DNA from: Variovorax sp. J22G73
GTDB lineage: Bacteria; Pseudomonadota; Gammaproteobacteria; Burkholderiales; Burkholderiaceae_C
NCBI RefSeq assembly: GCF_030317035.1
Contig: NZ_JASZYK010000015.1
Coordinates: 62,001 to 126,000, forward strand
Length of the DNA stretch: 64,000 nucleotides
Reading direction: 5' to 3'
The translations under genes and the position numbers were made by a program. Below the pieces are notes generated by a model. That model was not told the DNA's origin. It saw nothing but the letters and a program-made list of their open reading frames with translations, and did no database searches. Positions 50,213-59,735 of this stretch are shown piece after piece; within the stretch, counting starts at the first letter, position 1; each line of letters opens with the position of its first letter.

Positions 50213-51283
50213 ATGGCATCCGTTTCCTTTCGCAATATCGAGAAATCCTTCGGCAAGGTCCAGATCATCAAGGGCCTGGGCTTCGACATCACCGACGGCG
50301 AGTTCGTGGTGCTGGTCGGTCCGTCGGGCTGCGGCAAGTCGACGCTGCTGCGCATGCTCGCGGGGCTGGAAGACATCAGCGGCGGCGAGATCGTGATCGA
50401 CGGCCGGGTGGTCAACGACCTGGAGTCGAAGGACCGCGACATCGCCATGGTGTTCCAGAGCTATGCGCTCTACCCGCACATGACGGTGGGCGAGAACATG
50501 GGCTTCAGCCTGCGCCTGCGCAACGCCGAGAAATCGGTGACCGACGAACGCGTGTCGCGCGCCGCCAAGATCCTCAACCTCGACGCGCTGCTGGGCCGCT
50601 ACCCGCGCGAACTCTCGGGCGGGCAGCGCCAGCGCGTGGCCATGGGGCGCGCCATCGTGCGCGACCCGAAGGTGTTTCTGTTCGACGAGCCGCTGTCCAA
50701 CCTGGACGCCAAGCTGCGCGTGGCGATGCGCGCGGAGATCAAGGCGCTGCACCAGCGCCTGAAGACCACCACCGTGTACGTCACCCACGACCAGATCGAG
50801 GCCATGACCATGGCCGACCGCATCGTGGTGATGCACGACGGCATCGTCGAGCAGATCGGCACGCCGCTGGACCTGTACGACCGGCCCGACAACCTGTTCG
50901 TGGCGCAGTTCATCGGCTCGCCGTCGATGAACGTCATCGAGGGCACGGTGCGGCGTTCGGGCGGCGAGTGCTGGGTCGAGGCGCAGGGTGCGCGCTGGCC
51001 GGTGCCGGTGGGCACCTCGGCGCCCGACGGGCAGCCGGTGCACTACGGCGTGCGCCCGGGCGACATGACGCTCGGCGGCGGCTCGCACGGCGTGGAAGCC
51101 AAGGTGATCGTGGTCGAGCCCACGGGCGCGGAAACCGAGCTGCTGGTGCAGGTCGGCGAAGCCAGGCTGGTGCTGGCGGTGCACGGCCGTGTCGATGCCC
51201 GGCCCGACGAGCTCGTGCGGCTGGCCATCGAGGCCGAGAGCGTGCACCTGTTCGACCGGCAGAGCGGCAAGCGCATGGGCTGA
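50213..51283 (+). CDS. ABC sugar transporter ATP-binding protein (UgpC/MsmK type)
   Basis: The 356-residue ATPase has Walker A GPSGCGKST near residue 37, Q-loop FQSYALYPHM, signature LSGGQRQRVAMGRAIV, Walker B VFLFDEPLSNLDAKLR and H-loop VYVTHDQIEAM. The C-terminal TOBE/MalK-like domain is intact (YGVRPGDMTLGGGS, VVEPTGAETELLV). It completes the importer. Unlike fbpC in this window it has the full regulatory domain. Confidence 0.93.
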   Translation: MASVSFRNIEKSFGKVQIIKGLGFDITDGEFVVLVGPSGCGKSTLLRMLAGLEDISGGEIVIDGRVVNDLESKDRDIAMVFQSYALYPHMTVGENMGFSLRLRNAEKSVTDERVSRAAKILNLDALLGRYPRELSGGQRQRVAMGRAIVRDPKVFLFDEPLSNLDAKLRVAMRAEIKALHQRLKTTTVYVTHDQIEAMTMADRIVVMHDGIVEQIGTPLDLYDRPDNLFVAQFIGSPSMNVIEGTVRRSGGECWVEAQGARWPVPVGTSAPDGQPVHYGVRPGDMTLGGGSHGVEAKVIVVEPTGAETELLVQVGEARLVLAVHGRVDARPDELVRLAIEAESVHLFDRQSGKRMG

Positions 51284-51304
51284 CAAAGCCCCGGTGACGG
51301 GCGC

Positions 51305-52345
51305 TCAGTCGGTGCGCAGTCGCAGCAGCGCCCGCACGAAGCCGTGGTCGGAGCGCGAGCGGTCGCGCCCCTCGTGCAGGTGGTCGTTGAAGTAGTCGAC
51401 GCGCCGCACGTCGCCCAGGCTGTGGCGGCTGGAGGCCACGAACTCCTCGCTCACCAGGATCTGGTCGAGCACATCGGGAAAGCCCTGGTGGATGTGCGAA
51501 TAGGCCACGTCCTTCTTCAGCGCCGCCTCGCCCTGCATCTCGTAGGCGTTGAACAGCGCCACGTCGCGCGCGCCCTTGTCGTACGCGACCTCCGATGTGG
51601 CCGCCACCAGTTGCGTGGTGACGCTGTGCGGGTTGTCGTTGAAGTCCCCCATCACCACCAGCGGCACGTTGGTGCCCTGCAGCAGGTCGATGACGATGCA
51701 GCGCAGGGCGGCGGCCTCGGCGCCGCGCATCAGCAGCGAACGCAGCGAGGCCATCACGCCGACCTTGCGGTCGTCGCGGTCCTCCAGGTGGTTGCCCTGG
51801 GCGTCCTGCAGGAACTTGGGGCGCTTGGACTTCAGGTGCACCGTGAGCACGTGCACCTGCTGGCCGTGCTTCATGTGCACCGTGACCAGCAGGGGTGGGC
51901 GCTCGAAGCGCGTGTGCGGGCCCAGGCCGGGCACGTCGACGCCGAAGCCCGGCGGAAAGTCTATGAAGGAGCGGACGTCGTCCACCTTGAGCCGCGTGGC
52001 GATGCCCACGCGCGGCGTGCCCTGCGCGCCCGGCCGTGCGGGCGAGCCCGGCGGGCTGCCGGGCAGCGGCGTGTTTTCCGCGCCGGGCGCCGACACGAAG
52101 TCGTAGCGCAGCCCGCTGCGCGCGATGCAGGCCTTGAGCGCCGCCTCGTCCCACACCTCCTGCACCGCCAGCACGTCGGCGTTGAGCGCGTGGAAGCGCT
52201 CGCCGGTCCAGTCGATCTTTCGCTCGTACTCGCGCTCGGTGTAGCCGTCCTGGTTCTCGTAGTACACCCGGCTCGGGTTCGCGAGGTTCAGCAGGTTGCA
52301 GGTGGCTACGAAGAGGGTGGCGTAGTTGGGTGGGATGTACTGCAT
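51305..52345 (-). CDS. Endonuclease/exonuclease/phosphatase-family protein
   Basis: The 346-residue EEP-fold protein has FVATCNLLNLANP at the start, VLAVQEVWDEAAL with the metal Glu, the catalytic HLKSKRPK after VHVLTVHL, LVVMGDFNDNPHS with Asp/Asn, and the closing SDHGFVRALL. The fold covers DNases, sphingomyelinases and phosphatases; no signal peptide is seen, so a cytosolic nuclease or phosphodiesterase is likely. It converges on the ABC ATPase with 21 bases between. Confidence 0.82.
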   Translation of the reverse strand: MQYIPPNYATLFVATCNLLNLANPSRVYYENQDGYTEREYERKIDWTGERFHALNADVLAVQEVWDEAALKACIARSGLRYDFVSAPGAENTPLPGSPPGSPARPGAQGTPRVGIATRLKVDDVRSFIDFPPGFGVDVPGLGPHTRFERPPLLVTVHMKHGQQVHVLTVHLKSKRPKFLQDAQGNHLEDRDDRKVGVMASLRSLLMRGAEAAALRCIVIDLLQGTNVPLVVMGDFNDNPHSVTTQLVAATSEVAYDKGARDVALFNAYEMQGEAALKKDVAYSHIHQGFPDVLDQILVSEEFVASSRHSLGDVRRVDYFNDHLHEGRDRSRSDHGFVRALLRLRTD

Positions 52346-52426
52346 GAGGACACGATTGTGACGATTGTGTCCTGAGTCGGAATGGGCGGTCGGAGCACTG
52401 TGCGCGCAAGCGCATGCCGCGGCGCC

Positions 52427-52453
52427 AAAGAAAAAGGGCACCGAAGTGCCCTT
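52427..52453 (-). terminator. Intrinsic terminator after the rhlE-type gene
   Basis: On the minus strand AAGGGCAC-TTCG-GTGCCCTT is followed by TTTCTTT. The UUCG tetraloop on an 8-bp stem is exceptionally stable. It lies 37 bases past the helicase stop. Confidence 0.88.
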
Positions 52454-52489
52454 GATTCATGTGCGAGGCAGCCGTGCTGCCTGCGCTAT

Positions 52490-54319
52490 TCAGCGACCGA
52501 ACGAACGGCCACCGCCGCCGCCACCACCGGAGCGGCCACCGCCGCCACCGCCGTAGCCGCCGCCGCCACCCGAACGGCCACCGCCGCCCGAACGGTTGCC
52601 GCCGTAGCCGCCACCGCCGCCACCCGGGCGACCGCGACCGCGGCCGGCACCCATGTGGTCCACGCTCGTGCGCAACGGATCCGGCTGGCCTGCCGCGCCG
52701 CCCGCGACCGCTTCGGCGCGCAGGTGCGCGACCTGGTTGGCCTGCGTCGGGCTGTGGCTGTTGCCGTGATGGCGCGGTTGGCGCTCGTCGTGCGGCTGGT
52801 GGTTTTGCGCCTGGTGCGCCGGTGCATGGTGCGGTGCGCGTGCCGGGCCTTGCGGGCCGCGGCCTTGCGGCGCGCGTGCGCCCGGACCACGCGGGCCCTG
52901 GCCCTGGCCCTGGCCTTGACCTCCGCCCTGGCCACCGCCGTTGGCGCTGCGGCCTTGGCCGCCGCCCTGGCCGCCACCGCGGCGTTGACCGCCGCCGTTG
53001 CCGCCACCACCACCGTTGCCGCCGCCCTGGCCGGCCTTGTTCTCGCGGATGCGCGACAGCATCTCGGTGCGCGCGGCCTTCGCGGCCGCCTGCATCACGT
53101 CGCGGCTCGGCGGACGGCCGGCGCCGCCCCAGATCGTCTGGCGACCCATGGCGATCGGCTCAGCGCGCTCGCCGTCTTCAGGGCCGTAGCCCTCGACGAT
53201 CTGCACGGGAATCGTCTGCTTGGTGAAGCGTTCGATTTCCTGCATGAAGCCTTCTTCGTCCAGGCACACGAAGCTCACGGCCTCGCCGCTCGAACCGGCG
53301 CGGCCGGTGCGGCCGATGCGGTGCACGTAGTCTTCGCTGACGTTCGGAATCTCGTAGTTCACGACGTGCGGCAGCTCGTCGATGTCGATGCCGCGCGCGG
53401 CGATGTCGGTGGCCACCAGGGCGCGGATGTCACCGCTCTTGAAGCCGGCCAGCGCCTGCGTGCGCGCGCTCTGGCTCTTGTTGCCGTGCAGCGCCATCGC
53501 CTCGATGCCGTTCTTGGTCAGGAACTCGGCCACGCTGTTCGCACCGAACTTGGTGCGCGTGAACACGAGCACCTGGCTCCACTTGTTCTCGTTGATGATG
53601 TGCGCGAGCAGCGCCTTCTTCTTGCCGCGGCCCACGGGGTGGATCACCTGGGTGATGCGCTGCACGGTGGTGTTGCGCGGCGTGACCTGGATGCTTTGCG
53701 GGTTCTTCAGCAGCGTGGCGGCGAGGTCGCGGATGTCGTCGCTGAAGGTGGCCGAGAACAGCAGGCTCTGCTTTTCCTTGGGCACCAGCGCCAGGATCTT
53801 CTTCACGTCGTGGATGAAGCCCATGTCCAGCATGCGGTCGGCTTCGTCCAGGATCAGCATCTGCACCTGGCTCAGGTCGAGCATGCCCTGCTGTTGCAGG
53901 TCGAGCAGGCGGCCTGGCGTGGCCACGAGGATGTCGACGCCCTTCTTGAGCTTGCTGATCTGCGGATTCATGCCGACGCCGCCGAAGATCACGGTCGAGT
54001 CGAGCTGCAGGTACTTGCCGTAGGTGCGAACCGACTCTTCGACCTGCGCGGCGAGTTCGCGCGTGGGGGTGAGCACCAGGGCACGGATGCCGATGCCGCC
54101 GAACTTGTTGGTGGCGCTGCGGCTCATGGTGAGCTTGTGCAGCATCGGCAGCGTGAAGGCGGCCGTCTTGCCGGTGCCGGTTTGTGCGCCGCCCAGCAGG
54201 TCATGACCTTCGAGCACTGCGGGGATGGCCTGCGCCTGGATGGGGGTGGGGGTGTCGTAGCCGTGCTCGTGCACAGCCTTCAAGATGGCGGGAGCCAGCT
54301 TCAGTTCATCAAAATTCAT
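52490..54319 (-). CDS. rhlE: DEAD-box RNA helicase, RhlE type, with Gly/Arg-rich tail
   Basis: The 609-residue ATP-dependent RNA helicase carries all core motifs: Q motif TPTPIQAQAIP, I AQTGTGKT, Ia PTRELAAQ, Ib TPGRLLD, II LDEADRML, III SAT in LLFSATFSDD, IV VFTRTK, V ATDIAARGIDI and VI HRIGRTGRAG. From about residue 415 the chain becomes Gly/Arg/Asn/His/Gln-rich with runs such as GGGNGGGGGNGGG, a disordered RNA-binding tail common in RhlE and SrmB types. It likely acts in ribosome assembly and RNA turnover, often at low temperature. A 288-base gap precedes it. Confidence 0.93.
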   Translation of the reverse strand: MNFDELKLAPAILKAVHEHGYDTPTPIQAQAIPAVLEGHDLLGGAQTGTGKTAAFTLPMLHKLTMSRSATNKFGGIGIRALVLTPTRELAAQVEESVRTYGKYLQLDSTVIFGGVGMNPQISKLKKGVDILVATPGRLLDLQQQGMLDLSQVQMLILDEADRMLDMGFIHDVKKILALVPKEKQSLLFSATFSDDIRDLAATLLKNPQSIQVTPRNTTVQRITQVIHPVGRGKKKALLAHIINENKWSQVLVFTRTKFGANSVAEFLTKNGIEAMALHGNKSQSARTQALAGFKSGDIRALVATDIAARGIDIDELPHVVNYEIPNVSEDYVHRIGRTGRAGSSGEAVSFVCLDEEGFMQEIERFTKQTIPVQIVEGYGPEDGERAEPIAMGRQTIWGGAGRPPSRDVMQAAAKAARTEMLSRIRENKAGQGGGNGGGGGNGGGQRRGGGQGGGQGRSANGGGQGGGQGQGQGQGPRGPGARAPQGRGPQGPARAPHHAPAHQAQNHQPHDERQPRHHGNSHSPTQANQVAHLRAEAVAGGAAGQPDPLRTSVDHMGAGRGRGRPGGGGGGYGGNRSGGGGRSGGGGGYGGGGGGRSGGGGGGGRSFGR

Positions 54320-54607
54320 TGGAAACAATAAGCGCCATACACGGCGCAGTGGCATCGGCCCGCCAGGCGTCTTTGGCGACGCAAGGCCAGTCAAGGCAGA
54401 TGAAGGTCAGGGGTGGGAGCCGAAAAACCCACTGTCATAAAGGGTTTTCTTCGTCCCCGGCAGAGAGCCGGTGTTGCGGGCAACTGGACCCGGCAACGTT
54501 GACATTGTCGCATGAGTCGATAATCGGTGGTTTGCCGCGCCCGGATGCGTTGTTCTGGCGCCCGCGCTTTTCCCCCAATTTCCGCTACCCAAGGTAACTA
54601 TCCACAG
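54320..54607. other. 288-base divergent region between rhlE and ettA
   Basis: No gene is seen. It holds AAAACCC (54424-54430) facing GGGTTTT (54442-54448), a weak terminator-like hairpin that could act on either strand inside a long rhlE leader. It also holds TAACTA at 54595-54600, 7 bases before the ettA ATG. A TTGACA (54499-54504) has no properly spaced -10 partner on the same strand. Confidence 0.4.
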
Positions 54608-56269
<1,662 letters not shown>

Positions 56270-56292
56270 GCCTTAGCCTGTTCCAGGCTCGT

Positions 56293-56745
56293 TCAGGCTG
56301 CTTCCAGCGAAGCGCGCGGTTCCGCAAGGGGCCGCGCGCTTTTTTCATCGTCGGCCGCGAACACCTCGCGTGCCGCGGCAAGGCCGTTCAGCGCCGCCGG
56401 AAAGCCCGCGTACACGGCCATCTGCATGATGACCTCGACGACTTCGGTGCGCGTCACGCCCACGTTCAGCGCGCCCTGGATGTGCACCTTCAGTTGCGGC
56501 GCCGCATTGCCCATGGCCGTGAGCGCGGCCACCACAGCGATCTCGCGTGCGCGCAGGTCCAGGCCGGGGCGCGAGTAGACGTCGCCGAACGGAAACTCGA
56601 TCAGCAGCCGGGCGAAGTCCGGTGCGATGTCGGCCAGGCTCTCGACCACCTTGACGCCGCCTTCGCCGTCGATTTCCTGCAGCTTGGCCAGGCCGCGTAC
56701 GTAGCGCGTGTCGTCATGGCCATCGGGTGCTTGTGTGTTCGTCAT
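56293..56745 (-). CDS. Carboxymuconolactone decarboxylase (AhpD-fold) family protein
   Basis: The 150-residue protein of the CMD fold has FPFGDVYSRPGLDLRAREI and VVAALTAMGNAAPQLKVHIQGALNVGVT, then EVVEVIMQMAVYAGFPAAL. It lacks the AhpD CxxC pair, so peroxidase activity is unlikely. The arrangement with a MerR regulator whose promoter has an AdhR/NmlR-like operator recalls Bacillus adhR-yraC, linked to aldehyde stress. Its start lies inside the merR coding sequence (32-base overlap). The last 35 codons overlap the ettA terminator. Confidence 0.85.
   Translation of the reverse strand: MTNTQAPDGHDDTRYVRGLAKLQEIDGEGGVKVVESLADIAPDFARLLIEFPFGDVYSRPGLDLRAREIAVVAALTAMGNAAPQLKVHIQGALNVGVTRTEVVEVIMQMAVYAGFPAALNGLAAAREVFAADDEKSARPLAEPRASLEAA
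56311..56345 (+). terminator. Intrinsic terminator of ettA embedded in the convergent gene
   Basis: GCGCGCGG (56312-56319) pairs with CCGCGCGC (56332-56339) and is followed by TTTTTT (56340-56345) on the plus strand, 42-76 bases past the ettA stop. It lies inside the coding end of the CMD-family gene on the opposite strand. Confidence 0.75.
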
Positions 56746-57199
56746 CGCTCGCTTTTCCTTCCGGGGCTTTGCCCGACAAAGGAAGACGCCGGCCCGGCTG
56801 CTTCGGCTGGTTCAGCTTCTTCGACCCGTTCTCGACCGCACGGTAGTGGTCGATCTTCAGCGACAGCGCCTGCATGGATTGCTGCAGCGCCGCCACCTTG
56901 GCCTGGACTGCGGCGAGGTGCTGCTCGAGCATCTCGCGCCGTTCGCCGACGCTGGCGTCCCCCTGGCTTCGAAGCCTGGCGAAGGCCTGCATGCCCTGGA
57001 TGGGCATGCCGGTCTCGCGCAGGCGCAACAGGAAAGCCAGCCAGTCCATGTCGGCGCGCGCATAGCGGCGCTGGCCGCCCGGTGCGCGCGGCACGGCGGC
57101 GATCAGGCCGATGCGCTCGTAGTACCGCAGCGTGTAGGCCGTGAGGCCCGTGCGCTCGGCGACTTCCGCAATGGTCAGACTGGTCAGGCTGGTTTCCAT
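56714..57199 (-). CDS. MerR-family transcriptional regulator (AdhR/NmlR-like)
   Basis: The 161-residue protein has a MerR helix-turn-helix and wing (LTIAEVAERTGLTAYTLRYYERIGLI, then PGGQRRYARADMDWLAFLLRLRETGMPI) and a long dimerising helix (REMLEQHLAAVQAKVAALQQSM). A Lys/Pro-rich tail follows. It has no Cys at all, so unlike B. subtilis AdhR it cannot sense aldehydes through a thiol. The 3' end overlaps the CMD gene start by 32 bases. Its own promoter carries a classic MerR dyad with a 19-base spacer. The ATG at 57199 starts at the predicted transcript start. Confidence 0.9.
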   Translation of the reverse strand: METSLTSLTIAEVAERTGLTAYTLRYYERIGLIAAVPRAPGGQRRYARADMDWLAFLLRLRETGMPIQGMQAFARLRSQGDASVGERREMLEQHLAAVQAKVAALQQSMQALSLKIDHYRAVENGSKKLNQPKQPGRRLPLSGKAPEGKASDDEHTSTRWP

Positions 57200-57206
57200 G
57201 GCGTCG

Positions 57207-57237
57207 ATTCTCGAAATTAGAGCGCGCTCCAAGTCAA
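57207..57237 (-). promoter_or_regulatory. MerR-type promoter with 19-base spacer and dyad
   Basis: On the minus strand TTGACT (57237-57232) and GAGAAT (57212-57207) are 19 bases apart, the over-long spacing typical of MerR-controlled promoters. The dyad TTGGAGCGCGCTCTAA (57232-57217) fills the spacer. The motif CTTGACTTGGAG...CTCTAA resembles that of NmlR/AdhR regulators. The transcript would start about one base before the merR ATG. Confidence 0.7.
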
Positions 57238-57250
57238 GCGCCCGGCCGAA

Positions 57251-58630
57251 CTATTTTTGCGCGGTGGCCGCGTCGGCCTCCGGCGTGCCGCGCGCCAGCA
57301 CCCGCTTGCGCACCGCGTAGATGTTGTTGCGCAGCGCGTAGAGCTCGTCCGCGTACGACAGCGGCACCGCCACCTTGTTCACCGTGCGGTCGAGCTGGTC
57401 GAGGTCGTCCAGCAGCGCCTTCTGGCCGCCTTCCTTCACGTCGGCCTTGGCGTCGACCTTCGCCTCGATGTCGCGCAGCCGCGCATACCAGCGGAACACG
57501 CGACGGCGAACGCGGAACTGGTACAGCGGCGGCACCACGCGGCTCAGCGGCAGCATCAGCACCAGCAGGCCGCCCAGCACCAGCCACATGCGCTCGATGA
57601 GGTTGCTGGCCCAGAAGGGCAGGTAGCGCTGCCACACCGGCGGCGTGCCGTTGATGGCGCGGTCGCCCTCGGGGCTCACCGGCAGTTCGCTGGTGCGCGT
57701 GTTCGGAAAGTCGCGCGCGCGGTTGAACCAGCCCGCGCCGCTGTGCACCGTTTGCGCGGCCTGCGCGAACAGCTGGCGCAGGGCCGGGTGGGTCTCGTCG
57801 CGCGACAGCAGCGAGGTGGTGGCCGCGAGCAGCGCCACGTCGTGCGGCGGCAGGTCTTTCGACAGGTCGACCACGCCGCGCGGCAGCGTCACGGCCGACA
57901 GGAACGGAAAGCGCCGCGAGTACGCATCGGCCTGGCCGAAGTCCATGAGCTTGATGTCGTCCGAGCGCAGCAGCCGCTGCACCTGCGGCGACTGCGGCGC
58001 CGACGACAGCACGATGGCGTCCAGCAGGCCCGCCTCCAGCGCCGCGGCGGCCGCGCCTTGCTCCAGGTTCGACAGCAGCAGGTCGTCGGGCCCGAGCTTG
58101 TTGGCCTTGAACAGCCGTTCCATGATCTCCGGCAGCCCGCTGCCCTGCAGGTCGACGTTCACGCGCAGGCCGCGCAACTGCGTGAGCGAGCTCAGCGTGG
58201 CGGTCTTGCGGTCGATTTTCTGCGCGGTGTCGGCGCGGTAGAACAGCCACACCGGCTCGAAGAACAGGCTGCCCAGCGAGTTGAGCCCGGCCTCTTCGTC
58301 GGCCTTGGGGTCGGCGCTGCCGCCGCGCACGAAGCCCACGTCGGCGCCGCCGTTGCGCAGCAGCTCCAGGTTCTCGGTCGAGCCCGAGGTGGGCTTGAGC
58401 TCGACCTCGATGCCGGTGTGCTTGAGCGCCTCCGCGTAGCGCTTGCCGAACTGCGCGTAGGCGCTGCCCGTGGGGCCGGTGGCCAGCGTCACGTGCTTGG
58501 GCGGCTGCGGCTGCAGGTACCAGTAGGCCGCGACCAGCAGGCCGATGACGAGGAACACGATGGGCCCCGCCGAGGCAATCAGGTCCCGGATCGACAGCAG
58601 GATCAGCTTGAGTGTCTTGGGCATGGCCAT
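57251..58630 (-). CDS. TAXI-family TRAP transporter solute-binding protein
   Basis: The 459-residue protein has an N-terminal membrane helix (residues about 18-38, GPIVFLVIGLLVAAYWYL). A TAXI binding domain follows: KHVTLATGPTGSAYAQFGKRY, ELKPTSGSTENLELLRNGGADVGFV and GSLFFEPVWLFY. A second helix (about 350-372) leads to a coiled cytosolic segment. A two-helix, membrane-anchored TAXI protein is typical of Burkholderiales and not followed by TRAP permease genes here. The ATG at 58630 or the one two codons later could be used. Confidence 0.85.
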   Translation of the reverse strand: MAMPKTLKLILLSIRDLIASAGPIVFLVIGLLVAAYWYLQPQPPKHVTLATGPTGSAYAQFGKRYAEALKHTGIEVELKPTSGSTENLELLRNGGADVGFVRGGSADPKADEEAGLNSLGSLFFEPVWLFYRADTAQKIDRKTATLSSLTQLRGLRVNVDLQGSGLPEIMERLFKANKLGPDDLLLSNLEQGAAAAALEAGLLDAIVLSSAPQSPQVQRLLRSDDIKLMDFGQADAYSRRFPFLSAVTLPRGVVDLSKDLPPHDVALLAATTSLLSRDETHPALRQLFAQAAQTVHSGAGWFNRARDFPNTRTSELPVSPEGDRAINGTPPVWQRYLPFWASNLIERMWLVLGGLLVLMLPLSRVVPPLYQFRVRRRVFRWYARLRDIEAKVDAKADVKEGGQKALLDDLDQLDRTVNKVAVPLSYADELYALRNNIYAVRKRVLARGTPEADAATAQK

Positions 58631-58657
58631 GGTGTGTGCCGTTGTCGGTTCGTGTGC

Positions 58658-59695
58658 TCAGCCGCGCGGCGCGCCGAGGTCCGCCACGCAGGGAATGTGC
58701 AGTTCGCCCACCGTGACGGTGCGCGCCGCGTGCACCGCGCGCAGCGTGGCGATGGCCACGGCCTCGGCCGCCATGGTGCTCAGCACGGTCATGCCGGGAG
58801 CGTTGCCTTCGAGCGGCACGCGGCCGGTGGCCAGCGCGAACAGCGTGTCGCCGTCGCTCATGGTGTGCACCGGGTTGATGGCGCGCGCCAGGCCGTCGTG
58901 CGCCACGGTGGCCAGCCGGTTGGCCTGCACCTTGGTCAGCACCGCGTCGGTGGCGATCACGCCGATGGTGGTGTTGGTGCCCGCCAGCAGCGGCTTGGGC
59001 AGGTCGCCGCGCAGCAGGGCGCGGCGGGTGTCGAGCAAGGCGGTGCCGTCTTCGGTGCGCGCGCCGGCCACGGGCTGGCCGGTGTTGTGGTCGATCACGT
59101 CGCCCAGCGAGTTGACGGCAATCAGGGCGCCCACGGTCACGCCGCCGACCGTGACCGACGCGGTGCCGACGCCGCCCTTCATCGCGCGGTGCACGCCGAA
59201 GAGCTTGCCCACCAGCGCGCCGGCGCCCGCGCCCACGTTGCCTTCGGCGGGCGCCGCGGTGCTCGCGGCCTCGCAGGCGGCGTAGCCGGCGGCGGCGTCG
59301 GGGCGGATGCGCGCGTCGCCCATCGGCAGGTCGAACAGCACGGCGGCCGGCACGATGGGCAGGGTGCCGAAGCGCACGTCCATGCCGATGTCGCGTTCTT
59401 CCATCCAGCGCATCGCGCCTTCGGCCGCCGCCAGGCCCCAGGCGCTGCCGCCCGCGAGCATCACGGCGTGCACCTGCTGCACCAAATTGCCGGGCGCGAG
59501 CAGGTCGGTCTCGCGCGTGCCGGGCGCCGCGCCGCGCACGTCCACGCCGCCCACGGCGCCGTCGCGGGCCATGATGACGGTGCAGCCGGTGGGGCGGCGC
59601 GTGTCCGAGAAATGGCCGACTTCGATGCCGGCGACGTCGGTGATGGCACCGGCGGACGAAAGAGAGGGAGCAGGAGTGTGGGAGAGGGCGGACAT
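58658..59695 (-). CDS. P1-family (DmpA/S58) aminopeptidase
   Basis: The 345-residue N-terminal-nucleophile hydrolase has GAITDVAGIEVGHFSDTRRPTG at the start, AVMLAGGSAWGLAAAEGAMRW, and the processing region AGTNTTIGVIATDAVLTK. Cleavage there before a Thr or Ser frees the catalytic residue. DmpA-type enzymes release N-terminal D- or L-residues from small peptides, and some act on beta-peptides. CATAAT lies 8 bases before the ATG. It is divergent from a D-amino-acid-dehydrogenase-like gene, an association that makes sense for D-amino-acid use. Confidence 0.88.
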   Translation of the reverse strand: MSALSHTPAPSLSSAGAITDVAGIEVGHFSDTRRPTGCTVIMARDGAVGGVDVRGAAPGTRETDLLAPGNLVQQVHAVMLAGGSAWGLAAAEGAMRWMEERDIGMDVRFGTLPIVPAAVLFDLPMGDARIRPDAAAGYAACEAASTAAPAEGNVGAGAGALVGKLFGVHRAMKGGVGTASVTVGGVTVGALIAVNSLGDVIDHNTGQPVAGARTEDGTALLDTRRALLRGDLPKPLLAGTNTTIGVIATDAVLTKVQANRLATVAHDGLARAINPVHTMSDGDTLFALATGRVPLEGNAPGMTVLSTMAAEAVAIATLRAVHAARTVTVGELHIPCVADLGAPRG

Positions 59696-59735
59696 GGCGG
59701 CCGATTATGGGACCGCACCCTCTACGATCCAGCGC
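59696..59735. promoter_or_regulatory. 40-base divergent promoter region, P1 peptidase / FAD oxidoreductase
   Basis: CATAAT (minus, 59709-59704) lies 8 bases from the peptidase ATG and TACGAT (plus, 59723-59728) 7 bases from the oxidoreductase ATG. Neither has a Shine-Dalgarno. Both genes appear to have leaderless promoters, as at 24744-24772. Confidence 0.4.

Noticed and set aside
54499..54524. TTGACA and GATAAT as an ettA promoter
   Set aside because: The spacing is only 14 bases, too short for a sigma-70 promoter, so I did not list it.
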